DNA of 64,000 bases from Paenibacillus sp. J31TS4 (GCF_018403265.1 NZ_BOSI01000001.1:2170001-2234000), one strand, 5' to 3'; shown: positions 1 through 8,636, counted from the first letter of the stretch. Made by a program: numbers and translations. Notes: generated from the letters alone by a model not told the origin.

Positions 1-22
1 TCCTTATTCCGAAAAAAGAGAA

Positions 23-50
23 CAAAAAAAACACGATTAACCGCATCGTG
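23..50 (-). terminator. Rho-independent terminator inside a minus-strand leader
   Basis: Read on the minus strand, a 6-bp stem (CACGAT / ATCGTG) with a 7-nt loop is followed by eight T residues. It lies downstream of a strong minus-strand promoter and a 15-codon ORF, with no full gene in between, so it looks like an attenuator for a gene left of the window. The loop sequence GCGGTTA can pair with TAACCG (complement of 87-92), which would break the terminator. Confidence 0.6.
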
Positions 51-104
51 CCTGTCGAGTCTGCTATCGCTTGTTGCTTCAGGTGACGGTTAGGATAGGT
101 GAAG

Positions 105-152
105 CTATTCAGTTCTAACTCCCGTAAGTGTATGGCTCTGAACAAAAATCAT
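105..152 (-). CDS. Putative 15-aa leader peptide (attenuation uORF)
   Basis: The frame encodes MIFVQSHTLTGVRTE and ends in TAG. It has an excellent Shine-Dalgarno, AAAGGAG, about 8-9 nt before the ATG. It sits between a strong sigma-A-type promoter (201-230) and a terminator (23-50), and its stop codon overlaps one arm of a GCTTCA/TGAAGC hairpin (76-105). This order of promoter, short ORF, alternative hairpins and terminator is typical of translation-dependent attenuation. The peptide has no run of one amino acid, so a biosynthetic signal is not obvious. A ribosome-stalling drug response is another possibility. The regulated gene lies outside the window, so the role is inferred. Confidence 0.4.
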   Translation of the reverse strand: MIFVQSHTLTGVRTE

Positions 153-200
153 GCCTATCGACTCCTTTCACCTTTGTTATGTATTTCAAGGATAATTCCC

Positions 201-230
201 ATTATATCCCTAGTGAATGAATTCTGACAA
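201..230 (-). promoter_or_regulatory. Sigma-A-type promoter of the left-edge minus-strand unit
   Basis: On the minus strand a TTGTCA -35 (complement of 225-230) and a perfect TATAAT -10 (complement of 201-206) are separated by 18 bp. Transcription would start near 194 and run left through the leader ORF and terminator. Confidence 0.6.
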
Positions 231-309
231 GACCCAATTGGCCGCTGGCCAACAGGGAGGGCCGCGTCCGCCCTTCTGGGGAAGCCCGCTCTGCTTCCGT
301 TCTGTAAAA

Positions 310-333
310 CAGGGGGTCCGGGAGGACCCCCTG
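310..333. repeat. Perfect 10-bp inverted repeat hairpin
   Basis: CAGGGGGTCC, a GGGA loop and GGACCCCCTG form a perfect stem. On the minus strand it is followed by TTTTACAG, so it could stop antisense transcription coming from mscL. Otherwise I see no gene between about 231 and 562. Confidence 0.5.
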
Positions 334-562
334 CCGTTCCAAGCCTCCGATTAAACGGAGACCACCTCAACGATTGTAATCACACTGATCACGCTCCTTT
401 CCTTGCGTTTTTGCCGGCACTGTTATTGTATACCAGTCATTCGGCGGGCAACAACCGAAAGAATGGTTATAAGGGTTCTTTCCGGAGCTCGGGAGCTTCC
501 CTGCCGGCATCTCTCCGCTCGCGAATTTCCCGGACGCCCGCTTTTTTGCGACTTAGGACCGA

Positions 563-590
563 TAGACGATGCCCGTTTACCTGCTATAAT
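563..590 (+). promoter_or_regulatory. mscL promoter with extended -10
   Basis: TAGACG (-35-like, 563-568), a 16-bp spacer and TATAAT (585-590) preceded by TG make an extended -10 promoter. The start site would be near 597, giving a leader of about 27 nt before the mscL start at 624. Confidence 0.6.
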
Positions 591-623
591 GACGACAACT
601 TGTTACAGGGGGCATGTCTACCT

Positions 624-1007
624 ATGTGGAAAGAATTCAAAGCGTTCGCCTTCAAAGGCAACGTGCTGGACCTAGCTGTCGGCGTCATTATCGGAGCGGC
701 GTTCGGCAAGATTGTCAGCTCGGTCGTGGGTGACCTCATCACGCCGCTCCTCGGCATCCTGATCGGCGGGATCGATTTCCCCGCGCTCGACATCACAGTC
801 GGCAGCGCCTCGATCGCCTACGGCAAGTTCATCCAGACGGTCATTGATTTTCTACTTACGGCGTTCTCGATCTTTTTGTTCATCAAGCTGCTCAGCCAGT
901 TGAAGCGCAAACGCCAAGAGCCCGAGAAGCCGGCCGAACCCCCGGTACCGAGCAGGGAAGAGCTGCTGCTGACCGAAATCCGCGATTTGCTGAAGGCCAA
1001 ATCCTGA
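624..1007 (+). CDS. mscL: Large-conductance mechanosensitive channel MscL
   Basis: Encodes a 127-aa membrane protein that opens under membrane tension to release solutes during hypo-osmotic shock. The N-terminal amphipathic stretch [20 protein letters not shown] and the following [16 protein letters not shown] are the family signature for the pore-lining helix TM1 (about residues 15-45). TM2 is about 67-91, followed by a charged C-terminal helix with a proline-rich linker. Length fits the family. I chose the ATG at 624 because it has AGGGGG 11 nt upstream and gives the canonical MscL N-terminus; a longer in-frame reading adds unrelated residues. It is monocistronic, with its own promoter at 563-590 and a terminator at 1013-1039. 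Confidence 0.95.
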   Translation: MWKEFKAFAFKGNVLDLAVGVIIGAAFGKIVSSVVGDLITPLLGILIGGIDFPALDITVGSASIAYGKFIQTVIDFLLTAFSIFLFIKLLSQLKRKRQEPEKPAEPPVPSREELLLTEIRDLLKAKS

Positions 1008-1012
1008 AGCGG

Positions 1013-1039
1013 CCGCCTCCCCCGGAGGCGGTTTTTTTT
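1013..1039 (+). terminator. Terminator of mscL
   Basis: CCGCCTCC and GGAGGCGG form an 8-bp stem with a CCC loop, followed by eight T residues. Confidence 0.9.
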
Positions 1040-1169
1040 GTTCTTTAGGAGGGGATTTCGCCAAAAAATCTTTTTGGTAGCACCTCCGGTTTGCTGCAAC
1101 TTCCTCTTCGTCCGCTCCGTCAGAGGAATGGAATACATATCCAGTTTTATAATGAGGAGGAAATGCTTC

Positions 1170-3476
1170 ATGAAGTTTGGCAAACAGGCAGCCGTTCTCG
1201 GTCTCACGACCGCCATGCTGCTGTCGGCCGTACCGCCGGTTCTGGCCGACAAGGCGGCCCCGGCAAGCGACAGCGTCTCGTCCGCCCCCGCAGCCAGCAA
1301 TCCGGGAACTCCCGCGGCGGAAGCCCCGTCCGACGTCAAGATCAGCAAAGAGCGGGCCATTGAGCTGGCTCCCACTTTTGTCACGATCCCGTCCGACTAC
1401 AAGCTCCAGGGAATCAGCTATAACTCGCGCCAATATCCGAATGGAAGCGGCGCCTGGAGCATCAACTACGAGAAGCGCCAGCAAGACCGGTATTTCGGCA
1501 ACATCTCGATCACCATCGATGCGGAGACGGGCAGCCTCCTGTCGTATTACAGCTACGAGAACGACCCGTCGTCTCCCGAGGCTTTTCCGCCCAAGCTCGA
1601 CTGGAGCGCCGCCAAAGCATCCGCCGAGCAGGTGCTCGGAAGACTCGCTCCCGATTTGAAGGGGCAGGTCGTCTACAGCGACGATTACGAAAAAACCAGC
1701 AAGCCGCCGCTGAACGGACAAATCCGCTATACGGTCAAATACGACCGTGAGGTCAACGACGTCCGGTACGCGCAGAATTTCATCCAGATCACGCTGGACG
1801 GCAACGGCAAGCTGGTCGGCTTTGAGCGCCGCTGGGATACGGCTCTGCTTTCCTTCGACGACCTGAGCGGCCTGTTGACTCAGGAGCAGGCGGAAGCAGC
1901 CATGAAGCAGAAGCTGTCCTCTGAGCTCTCCTATCTGTACCTCAATCCGATGGGCGGGGGATCCGCCAAGCCGATGCTCGGCTACCTGCTCAAGACGCCG
2001 ATGCTTGATGCCAAAACCGGCAAGCTGATCAATGAGGCCGGGAAGGAAGTCACCTCGCCGACTACGTATGAGACGTTGACCGACAAACCGCTCGCGGCTA
2101 TGCCGGCCGGCGGACGCAACCTCACCAAGGAGCAGGCCGTTGCGGCGGCCGCCGCCATCATCCAACTGCCCAAGGGCGCGGAGCTGACGGACGCTTCCTA
2201 TTATGAGGACCATTCGGACATGGGGATCTCTTCCTGGAACCTGTCCTGGAAGCTGCCGGGAAGCACCGAGCGTGACTCCGATTATTACCGGGCCAGTATT
2301 CACAGCCAAACCGGGGAGCTGCTGAACTTCAGCCATGACGGCACCATGATGCTGGCGAAGCTGGCCATGGCTTCGGGTGAAGCGGGCAAGTCCCCCGCAT
2401 CCATCGATCCCAAGGATGCGACAGCCAAGGCGGTGGACTACGTCAAGACCATCCTGCCGCATTACAGTGATCAGCTGGCGATCGATCCGGAGTGGCTCGC
2501 CTCGCAAGCTTCCGCAGATCCCGGAGGGATGTTGTCCATCCCGTTCAAGCGTCTCGTGAACGGCATTCCGTCGGACAGCGAATCGATTCAGGTCACGGTT
2601 GCCGCTTCCGGTGAAATCGCCGGCTATTGGGGCAATCTGCGAAGAATCGACGTACCGAAGCCAGGCAAGACCATCGATGCGAAACAAGCGACCGAGCTGC
2701 TGCTCGCACAGTATACGCTTGAGCTGCGCTATTACGTGCCGGTGGACTATCGCTTCTATTATGAAGACAATTCGAAGAAGGCGCGGCAGGCGAAGCCGTA
2801 CTATGTGCTGGTGCCGAAACAGCCGGACCAGTTCGTGTTCGTCGACGCCGCGACCGGCGAATTCCGCAAGCGCGACACCGGTGCGATCACGGTTCCCGGC
2901 CGGCCGGCGGCTACGGATCTGGCCGGCCACTGGGCGCAGCAGGAGCTGCAGCTCATGATCGACTACGGCGCCATTGACGTCAAAGACGGCAAGGTCTCGC
3001 CGGATCAGGCGATTACCCGCGGCGAGATGATCAAGATGCTCGTCATTGCCCGCAACGGCGGCGATTACATGCCGTTCCTGGGAGACCGGATGGCGAGCTT
3101 TAAGGACGTAGCGGCTTCCTCTCCTTACTTCAGCTATGTCGAGCAGGCGGTGGACGCCAACCTGATCGACAAATCGGAGAACACCTTCCGCCCCGAAGAT
3201 CATATGACCCGGGACGACCTCGCCGTCCTGCTCGTCCGGGCCCTCGGCTACAACAAGCTGGCAGAGCATGACAGCCTCTTCAACCTGAAGGCTGCGGACG
3301 CCGCAGCCATCAAGAACAAAGGCCAGGCCGCCATTCTGCTCGAGCTCGGGATCATGACCACCTCCGACGGGCGCTTCCAGCCCGCCCAGGAAGTGAGCCG
3401 GGCCCAAGCGGCCACGACCTTCTACCGCTATCTGGAGCAGCGGGCCATGCTGCGCGACGTTCCGATCGGCATGTAA
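1170..3476 (+). CDS. Secreted YcdB/YcdC-domain protein with C-terminal SLH repeats
   Basis: A 768-aa exported protein. Residues 1 to about 27 are a signal peptide (MKFGKQAAVLG, hydrophobic core, cleavage after VLA). The middle of about 570 residues contains repeated YcdB/YcdC-like (PepSY-related) modules, seen as recurring 'SKERAIELA', 'LTQEQAEAAM', 'LTKEQAVAAA' helices followed by 'DAxTGxLL' strands. The last ~180 residues carry S-layer homology motifs ('DLAGHWAQQELQ', 'ITRGEMIKMLV', 'MTRDDLAVLLVRALGY', 'VSRAQAATTFYRYL'), which normally attach proteins to pyruvylated wall polymers. The start at 1170 has GAGGAGG about 9 nt upstream. The catalytic or binding role of the YcdB part is unknown; surface location is inferred from the SLH repeats. 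Confidence 0.88.
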   Translation: MKFGKQAAVLGLTTAMLLSAVPPVLADKAAPASDSVSSAPAASNPGTPAAEAPSDVKISKERAIELAPTFVTIPSDYKLQGISYNSRQYPNGSGAWSINYEKRQQDRYFGNISITIDAETGSLLSYYSYENDPSSPEAFPPKLDWSAAKASAEQVLGRLAPDLKGQVVYSDDYEKTSKPPLNGQIRYTVKYDREVNDVRYAQNFIQITLDGNGKLVGFERRWDTALLSFDDLSGLLTQEQAEAAMKQKLSSELSYLYLNPMGGGSAKPMLGYLLKTPMLDAKTGKLINEAGKEVTSPTTYETLTDKPLAAMPAGGRNLTKEQAVAAAAAIIQLPKGAELTDASYYEDHSDMGISSWNLSWKLPGSTERDSDYYRASIHSQTGELLNFSHDGTMMLAKLAMASGEAGKSPASIDPKDATAKAVDYVKTILPHYSDQLAIDPEWLASQASADPGGMLSIPFKRLVNGIPSDSESIQVTVAASGEIAGYWGNLRRIDVPKPGKTIDAKQATELLLAQYTLELRYYVPVDYRFYYEDNSKKARQAKPYYVLVPKQPDQFVFVDAATGEFRKRDTGAITVPGRPAATDLAGHWAQQELQLMIDYGAIDVKDGKVSPDQAITRGEMIKMLVIARNGGDYMPFLGDRMASFKDVAASSPYFSYVEQAVDANLIDKSENTFRPEDHMTRDDLAVLLVRALGYNKLAEHDSLFNLKAADAAAIKNKGQAAILLELGIMTTSDGRFQPAQEVSRAQAATTFYRYLEQRAMLRDVPIGM

Positions 3477-3643
3477 ACCTGCCTAGCGATCGGCTGTTCC
3501 TACGCGGGAGACGCCCGTCGAACACCGCGCTGGGTGGGAGCTTCGCACCATGCCCAAGCGGCCGGCTTCCGTGCCGCCCCGGCAGCGTCCTCCTCATCGG
3601 CGGCACGCCGCCGATGAAGCTCGATCCGGTTTAGCTGCAAGAC

Positions 3644-3683
3644 AAACAGCCCGTACCCGGGAATTCCCGGGTACGGGCTGTTT
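3644..3683. terminator. Bidirectional terminator hairpin
   Basis: A perfect 18-bp stem with an AATT loop, bordered by AAA and TTT, separates the convergent SLH gene (plus) and isomerase gene (minus). It serves both strands. Confidence 0.85.
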
Positions 3684-3728
3684 GGCCTGGCTCCTAAGAA
3701 GCGGCTCTCCCGGCACGGCGGCCGCGCC

Positions 3729-4619
3729 TCAAGAGCGGGCGGCCGTCAATTGAAGCATCCGTCGCGCCGCTGCCAGGTCGTACGCCAGCCGCTCGCGTGG
3801 ATCGAACGGCGCATGCGTCTCAAGCGTGATCCATCCGGCGTAGCCGGTCTCGGCCAGTGCGTCGAACAGCGGCTGGTGATCCGCCTCTCCCTCGCCGAGA
3901 CGGCAGCCGAGGAAATATTCCTCGCCCCGGTGCGTCCGGTTCGCGAAGGAGCCGGGAGCACCCAGCTCCATCAGACGGCGTTCGTCCTTGACATGTACGT
4001 GGAGCAAACTGCCGCCCAATCTGAGTACGGAGGACCGGCCGTAATCCGTATCGGTTATGTACATATTGCCTGCATCGTGAATGAAGCCCAGGTTGGCGGC
4101 GGGAATCATGCCGCGCAGCCGCATGCAGCTGTCCACCGTCTCCACAAGCGAGTTGTTGTGGATCTCGAGCACGATGCGGATCCCGTGCGCCTCTGCCTCC
4201 TCTGCGCAGCGGTTGAGCCAGAAGGCCGCCTTGGCAAAATGGTAGTCCTCTGCGAGAAAAGCGTTGGGGCCTCCAGGCTGGACGCGGACCATCGTCGCGC
4301 CGAGCTCTCCTGCATGGTCGAACAAGCGCCGGATGTCCTCCAGCGCACGCTCGCAATCCGCGTCGGAGGCCGCTGAGAAACCTCCCGCGTACCCCGCCAG
4401 CACAGGCAGCGCGAGTCCTGCATCGTCGGCCAGCCGGCGAATCTCGCGGACGCGCGGCAGGCTGGTGCCGGGGGACAGATGAGGCTCCCGGCAGGCGATC
4501 TCGAGCCCGTCGAAGCCGAGCTCCCGCGTGATCCGAATCGCCTCATGGATGCTGTAATCGATCAAAACTCCGCTGAATGCGGCAAGTTGGACGGTACGTG
4601 GTTCCTTGGTTGGCAGCAT
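3729..4619 (-). CDS. Sugar phosphate isomerase/epimerase (xylose isomerase-like TIM barrel)
   Basis: A 296-aa protein of the AP-endonuclease-2/xylose-isomerase-like TIM-barrel family (IolE/IolI relatives). Supporting motifs are 'LGFDGLEIACREPHLS' after the first strand, 'GATMVRVQPGG', 'IRIVLEIHNNSLVET' with a metal-ligand Glu, 'FIHDAGNMYI' with His and Asp, 'LLHVHVKDER' and 'GWITLETHAP' with the last Glu ligand. It probably isomerises or epimerises a sugar or inositol derivative; the substrate cannot be told. The start at 4619 (MLPTKEP) has GAGGAGG upstream; the longer frame adds an unlikely basic N-terminus. It follows the zinc-ribbon gene on the same strand after a 168-nt gap that shows no other gene. 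Confidence 0.8.
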   Translation of the reverse strand: MLPTKEPRTVQLAAFSGVLIDYSIHEAIRITRELGFDGLEIACREPHLSPGTSLPRVREIRRLADDAGLALPVLAGYAGGFSAASDADCERALEDIRRLFDHAGELGATMVRVQPGGPNAFLAEDYHFAKAAFWLNRCAEEAEAHGIRIVLEIHNNSLVETVDSCMRLRGMIPAANLGFIHDAGNMYITDTDYGRSSVLRLGGSLLHVHVKDERRLMELGAPGSFANRTHRGEEYFLGCRLGEGEADHQPLFDALAETGYAGWITLETHAPFDPRERLAYDLAAARRMLQLTAARS

Positions 4620-4787
4620 GAGCGTTTCCTCCTCTAGGTCAGCACGCTTCCTGCTGTTCCCATCTGGCTGCCGTGCCGATAGTTGGTCTGGTTGGAGCGG
4701 ACTAAGCTTGACTGGCACCGGATATCGGCGGACGGAGCCTCCCTCAACCGAGTCGCAGTCATAGAACTACACGCTTCTAATCACGAG

Positions 4788-5300
4788 CTATTCCGGATTG
4801 CCCGGCGGCAGCGAATCCGGCTTCTCTCCCGGACGCCCGCACGCTGGGCACGTATCGATTCCCACAGGCCGCTGGGCGCCGCATGCCGGGCACGCCTCGG
4901 CCGGCGTCTCTTCTGGTTCAACGACCACTTCCTCCGGCTTGACGCCGCCCTCGAACCGGTGGCCGCAGTCCGGACAAAATTTCTTGTCCGCCGGCACCTC
5001 CCGCCCGCAGACGCAGGGCTTCGTCTGCCGGACCTCCTGGATCCGGTTCTCCACATCGACGATCTCCTGCCGGAGCCGGAGAATCTGCGCGCTTGCCTCG
5101 CCGATGAACGGCTCCGACTCTGCGAGATTGCCGTCCATGTAAGCCTGGAAGACACGCTCGCCGATCGCTCCAAAATACCGGTCGATCTCTTTTTCCTTGC
5201 TCGATATCTGCGCCCTCAGCCGGGTCACCTCAACGGTCTGCTGGGCATATTTGGCCGCCTCTGCGGCCCCTTCTTTCATGCGGTCGAAGAACCCTTTCAA
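4788..5300 (-). CDS. Coiled-coil protein with two zinc ribbons
   Basis: A 170-aa cytoplasmic protein. Residues about 1-80 are helical and probably coiled-coil ('FFDRMKEGAAEAAKYAQQ', 'RLRAQISSKEKEIDRYFGAIGE'). The C-terminal half has two CxxC pairs twice over: CVCGREVPADKKFCPDCG and CPACGAQRPVGIDTCPACG, each a likely zinc ribbon. The start is probably the TTG at 5300, giving MKGFFDRMKEG; GGAGGAGG lies 9 nt upstream, and the longer frame crosses the promoter. Similar small zinc-ribbon proteins are common in Bacillales but have no established function. It is transcribed divergently from the SGNH hydrolase gene. Confidence 0.65.
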   Translation of the reverse strand: MKGFFDRMKEGAAEAAKYAQQTVEVTRLRAQISSKEKEIDRYFGAIGERVFQAYMDGNLAESEPFIGEASAQILRLRQEIVDVENRIQEVRQTKPCVCGREVPADKKFCPDCGHRFEGGVKPEEVVVEPEETPAEACPACGAQRPVGIDTCPACGRPGEKPDSLPPGNPE

Positions 5301-5333
5301 ACCGGCATGCCTCCTCCTTGTTCTTTTGTTTTC

Positions 5334-5342
5334 AGTATACCA
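5334..5342 (-). promoter_or_regulatory. Extended -10 promoter of the zinc-ribbon gene
   Basis: On the minus strand TGG precedes TATACT (complement of 5334-5339), an extended -10 element about 34 nt upstream of the TTG start. No good -35 is visible. Confidence 0.4.
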
Positions 5343-5382
5343 CGCTTCCTCCGCCCCGGCTTCTTTCAATTGAAGAAGGGAA

Positions 5383-5411
5383 TTGACAAACCTGCCGGCG
5401 GATAGGACAAT
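5383..5411 (+). promoter_or_regulatory. Promoter of the SGNH hydrolase gene
   Basis: TTGACA (5383-5388), a 17-bp spacer and GACAAT (5406-5411). The leader contains a small inverted repeat, GCACAC (5434-5439) and GTGTGC (5447-5452), which could be an operator. Confidence 0.6.
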
Positions 5412-5475
5412 TTGGGTGATTCGCTTTACCAAAGCACACCGATAGAGTGTGCAAACCCAAGGAGGATTCCCCGTT

Positions 5476-6579
5476 ATGAGCGAGCAACCGACATTCATGG
5501 CCCGTACAGGCCAGGAATCGGAAGGCATCCTGAAAGAGACCGACACCGAGGCGCTAATGTGGCTGTCTCCGTTCGACCCGCCGATCCAGATTGCCGGCTT
5601 CGGCTGGCTGAAGCAGGAGGGCCGTTACCGCCGGCTTCCGGCTGCCCCGACCCATCCACTGCCGCCCGCCGTGGATGCGCTGGCCGATAATACGGCCGGC
5701 GGACAGCTGCGCTTCCGCACGGACGCGCTCCAGCTGTCGGTGCGCGTCAAGCTGGCTGCGCCGGGCGACATGTACCATATGCCCTCGACCGGCCAATGCG
5801 GCTTCGACCTGTATATCGGCGAGCCCGGAGAACAGCGCTACTATGGAACGACCCGTCTGGGCTTCGGCGTCAAGGAGTACGAGTCGCTGCTGTTCAGCCA
5901 GCCGACGCCGCAAATGCGCAGCGTGACGATCAACTTCCCGCTCTATCAAGGCGTGGAGGAAGTACTGGTCGGCTTTAGCCCGGACGCCGTGGTGGAAGCC
6001 CCGCCCGCATATGAGAGCGACAAGCGCGTCATCGTGTATGGCACGTCCATCACCCAAGGAGGGTGCGCCACCCGTCCCGGCATGGCTTGGTCCAATATCA
6101 TCAGCCGCCGCATTCCGTACGAGTTCCTCAACCTCGGCTTCTCCGGCAACGGAAAAGGCGAGCCGGAGCTCGCCCATATCATTAGCCAGATCGAACGCCC
6201 CGGCCTGTTCGTGCTCGATTACGAGTCGAACGCCGGCTTGACGTTCAAGGATACGCTGCCTGGCTTTGTCCGCATTCTGCGCGACGCTCACCCGGAGGTG
6301 CCGATTCTGGTCGTCTCCAAGATCCGCTATGCCAAGGAATCCTTCGACGATACGTTCATTCGCAACCGTCTCGCCAACAGCACCTTCGCCCGGCAATTCA
6401 TCGATGAGCATCGCCGGCAGGGCGACCGTCACCTCCATTTCCTGGACGGCTCCACCTTCCTCGGAGACGACTTCGACGAATGCACGGTAGACGGCGTCCA
6501 CCCGACGGACCTCGGCTTCCTGCGGATGGCCGACGCTCTGACACCGGTTATCCGACAGCTGCTGCAACAGGCAGACTGA
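5476..6579 (+). CDS. SGNH/GDSL-family hydrolase
   Basis: A 367-aa protein with an N-terminal beta-rich domain (about residues 1-175) and a C-terminal SGNH hydrolase domain. The nucleophile is Ser191 in 'VIVYGTSITQGG'. 'NLGFSGNGKGE' supplies the Gly and Asn oxyanion residues. 'DGVHPTDLG' gives Asp339 and His342 of the catalytic pair. The arrangement resembles carbohydrate acetylesterases of the SsfX3-like type, so it probably removes acyl groups from a sugar or polysaccharide. No signal peptide is visible, which suggests a cytoplasmic enzyme. The start ATG has AAGGAGG about 10 nt upstream. Its 3' end overlaps the convergent histidine kinase gene by 32 nt. Confidence 0.85.
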   Translation: MSEQPTFMARTGQESEGILKETDTEALMWLSPFDPPIQIAGFGWLKQEGRYRRLPAAPTHPLPPAVDALADNTAGGQLRFRTDALQLSVRVKLAAPGDMYHMPSTGQCGFDLYIGEPGEQRYYGTTRLGFGVKEYESLLFSQPTPQMRSVTINFPLYQGVEEVLVGFSPDAVVEAPPAYESDKRVIVYGTSITQGGCATRPGMAWSNIISRRIPYEFLNLGFSGNGKGEPELAHIISQIERPGLFVLDYESNAGLTFKDTLPGFVRILRDAHPEVPILVVSKIRYAKESFDDTFIRNRLANSTFARQFIDEHRRQGDRHLHFLDGSTFLGDDFDECTVDGVHPTDLGFLRMADALTPVIRQLLQQAD

Positions 6580-7945
6580 CCGCTACGGTGGTGCCATAAC
6601 CCGGGGCACTGGAGATCGTCAGGCGGCCGCCGTGCTGCTCAACGATCTCCTGGCAGATCGACAGCCCCAGGCCGCTGCCCGGATGCCGGGAGGACGCCTT
6701 GTAGAACCGGCTGGTCACATGCCGCAGCTCGTCGACTGGAATGCCCTCTCCGTTATCGGACACGACGAGCAGCGCTTCGTCCTCCTCTACCGTCAGCTGC
6801 AGACGGATCTGCCCGCCTTCGCCCGTGAATTTCATCGCATTGTCCAGCAAATTAATCAGCACCTGCTTCAGACGGTCCCGGTCTCCGATCAGCGAGACGG
6901 GGCCGTCTTGCCATTCCACCGCCAGCTCCAGATGCTTCCGTGCCGCACTGGGAGCGAACTGCTGACCGACTTCCTCCACCAGCCCGCTCAGCTCGAGCGG
7001 TTCCTTCCGCATATGAATCCCGCCGGATTGCAGCTTGGAAAAATCGAGCAGGTCTTCCACCAGACCGACCAGCCGGTCCGTCTCGCTGGAGATGACCTTA
7101 AGCCCGAGCTCCGTCTCTTCCCGCTCCTCCAGCCCTCCCGATAGCAGCGTCTCGCTCCACCCTTTGATGGAGGTGAGCGGCGTCCGCAGCTCATGCGAGA
7201 CTGACGAGATGAACTCGTTCTTCAGCTTCTCGTTCTTCACGAGCTCGTCGGAGAGGAAATTCAGCGTGTCGGCCAGCTGCCCGACCTCATCGTCGTACTG
7301 CTTGACTGCCTTCAGCGAGAAGTCGTCACGCGCCATCCGGTTGGCTGTGATCTTGAGCTCCTCGATCGGGCGGACGATGCGATGCGCGAGGAGCCGGATG
7401 ACGAGCAGCGAAATGCCGAGAACGGTCAGCGCGATGGCGATGGTAAACCAGAGAATCGTCCGCACGACGCCGTCAACTTTCTCAAGCGAGGTTGTATACC
7501 GGATCAGCCCGCTTTGCGGCTCCCCCTCCAGCAGGGGACGCGTGATCGCCAGAATGTGCTCTCCCGTCTCCGGACTCGTGCCCGACCAGGAGCCCTTCTG
7601 CCCCTTGAGCGCGTCCCGGACATCCGGCGCGGACCGGTGCGAGGCCGATTCCACGCCGTAAAGCGTCGAAACCGGCTCCCCATTGCCGTCCAGCACCTCG
7701 ATCTTCGCAAAGTCCTCGGTCTTGGCGTTGTCGTAGATATACTTCGCCTTCTCCGATAAGGCCATATCGCCCAGATATTCGCCGTAGAACCGAGCGGACA
7801 CCTGAACCCGCTCGCTGAGCGCCTGGTAGGCCGATTCGTAGTAATACTGCCGAACCGCAAACAGGAACAGGCCGCCCAGCAAAAGGACGACCAGAAGAAT
7901 AACCGATCCGTAAGAGACGAGCATCCGGCTCCTAATGGACTTCAC
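6548..7945 (-). CDS. Sensor histidine kinase (HAMP, HisKA, HATPase)
   Basis: A 465-aa membrane sensor kinase. TM1 is about residues 10-31 and TM2 about 163-186, enclosing an extracytoplasmic sensor of about 130 residues. A HAMP domain follows (187-238), then HisKA with phospho-acceptor His251 in 'SSVSHELRTPLTSIKG', and HATPase with 'DNAMKF' (N box), 'VSDNGEGIP' (G1) and 'GSGLGLSICQ' (G2). The start is GTG at 7945; it overlaps the end of the response regulator gene by 14 nt, so translation is coupled. It is the partner of the regulator at 7932-8636 and the last gene of a unit that also encodes a lipoprotein and a polysaccharide deacetylase, pointing to cell-envelope sensing. Confidence 0.92.
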   Translation of the reverse strand: MKSIRSRMLVSYGSVILLVVLLLGGLFLFAVRQYYYESAYQALSERVQVSARFYGEYLGDMALSEKAKYIYDNAKTEDFAKIEVLDGNGEPVSTLYGVESASHRSAPDVRDALKGQKGSWSGTSPETGEHILAITRPLLEGEPQSGLIRYTTSLEKVDGVVRTILWFTIAIALTVLGISLLVIRLLAHRIVRPIEELKITANRMARDDFSLKAVKQYDDEVGQLADTLNFLSDELVKNEKLKNEFISSVSHELRTPLTSIKGWSETLLSGGLEEREETELGLKVISSETDRLVGLVEDLLDFSKLQSGGIHMRKEPLELSGLVEEVGQQFAPSAARKHLELAVEWQDGPVSLIGDRDRLKQVLINLLDNAMKFTGEGGQIRLQLTVEEDEALLVVSDNGEGIPVDELRHVTSRFYKASSRHPGSGLGLSICQEIVEQHGGRLTISSAPGYGTTVAVSLPVAAAVG

Positions 7946-8636
7946 GGTCAGGTTCCTCTTTCCATAGATAACCGTAGCCCCAGACAGTCTCGATATAGAC
8001 AGGCTGGGAAGGGCGTTCCTCGAGCTTTTGCCGGATCCGGCGGATGTTGACGTCCACGATCTTCAGATCGCCGAAGTAATGCTTGCCCCACACTTGATCG
8101 AGAATCTCGTCGCGGCTCACGCTCTTGTTCCCGTTCTCCATCAGCAGCTTGATGATGGAGAACTCCGTCGGGGTCAGCTCGATCTCCTGCCCGTGCTTGT
8201 ACATCCGGCGCTCGGTCAAGGATAAGCAGAACGGGCCGGACTCCAGACGGTCGGCCGGCTGGTCTGCATGCAGCCGCATGCGCCGGGACAGCGCCTTGAT
8301 CCTCGCCATCAGCTCCGACGGGCTGAACGGCTTGACGACGTAATCGTCCGCGCCGAGCTCCAGTCCCATCACCTTGTCCGCGTCCTGGGACTTGGCGGTG
8401 AGCATGATGATGCCCGTACCCGGATACCGGCTGCGGATTTCCCGGCATACGTCGTAGCCGCTGATCGTCGGCAGCATGACGTCCAGGATGGCGATATCGG
8501 GCGCCGCTCCCGAATCCATAACCGCCAATGCTTCCTCACCGGTCGTCGCCTCGATGACCTCTAGACCTTCCCGCTTCAGGTTGATGCGGACAAAGCCGCG
8601 GATAGCATCCTCATCTTCGAGCACTAATACCTTCAT
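7932..8636 (-). CDS. OmpR/PhoB-family response regulator
   Basis: A 234-aa regulator. The N-terminal receiver has the acidic cluster 'LEDED' (residues 6-10), phospho-acceptor Asp52 in 'IAILDVMLP', Thr80 and Lys102 in 'VVKPFSP'. The C-terminal winged helix (about 130-230) carries 'LTPTEFSIIKLLMENGNKSV' and 'YIETVWGYGYLW', typical of OmpR/PhoB DNA-binding domains. The start ATG at 8636 has AAAGGAG upstream, and it overlaps the stop of the upstream lipoprotein gene as ATGA. It forms a two-component system with the kinase at 6548-7945. Confidence 0.95.
   Translation of the reverse strand: MKVLVLEDEDAIRGFVRINLKREGLEVIEATTGEEALAVMDSGAAPDIAILDVMLPTISGYDVCREIRSRYPGTGIIMLTAKSQDADKVMGLELGADDYVVKPFSPSELMARIKALSRRMRLHADQPADRLESGPFCLSLTERRMYKHGQEIELTPTEFSIIKLLMENGNKSVSRDEILDQVWGKHYFGDLKIVDVNIRRIRQKLEERPSQPVYIETVWGYGYLWKEEPDREVH

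Noticed and set aside
310-333. The hairpin as a terminator of a minus-strand gene
   Set aside because: No minus-strand gene lies upstream of it in the window; I list it only as a repeat.
852-3407. An 851-codon open frame antisense to the YcdB/SLH gene
   Set aside because: It mirrors the real gene, lacks a ribosome-binding site and has the Arg/Gly/Leu-rich composition of a shadow frame in GC-rich DNA.
6548-6579. Overlapping 3' ends of the SGNH hydrolase and histidine kinase genes as something unusual
   Set aside because: A 32-nt convergent overlap is common in compact bacterial genomes; both proteins end naturally.
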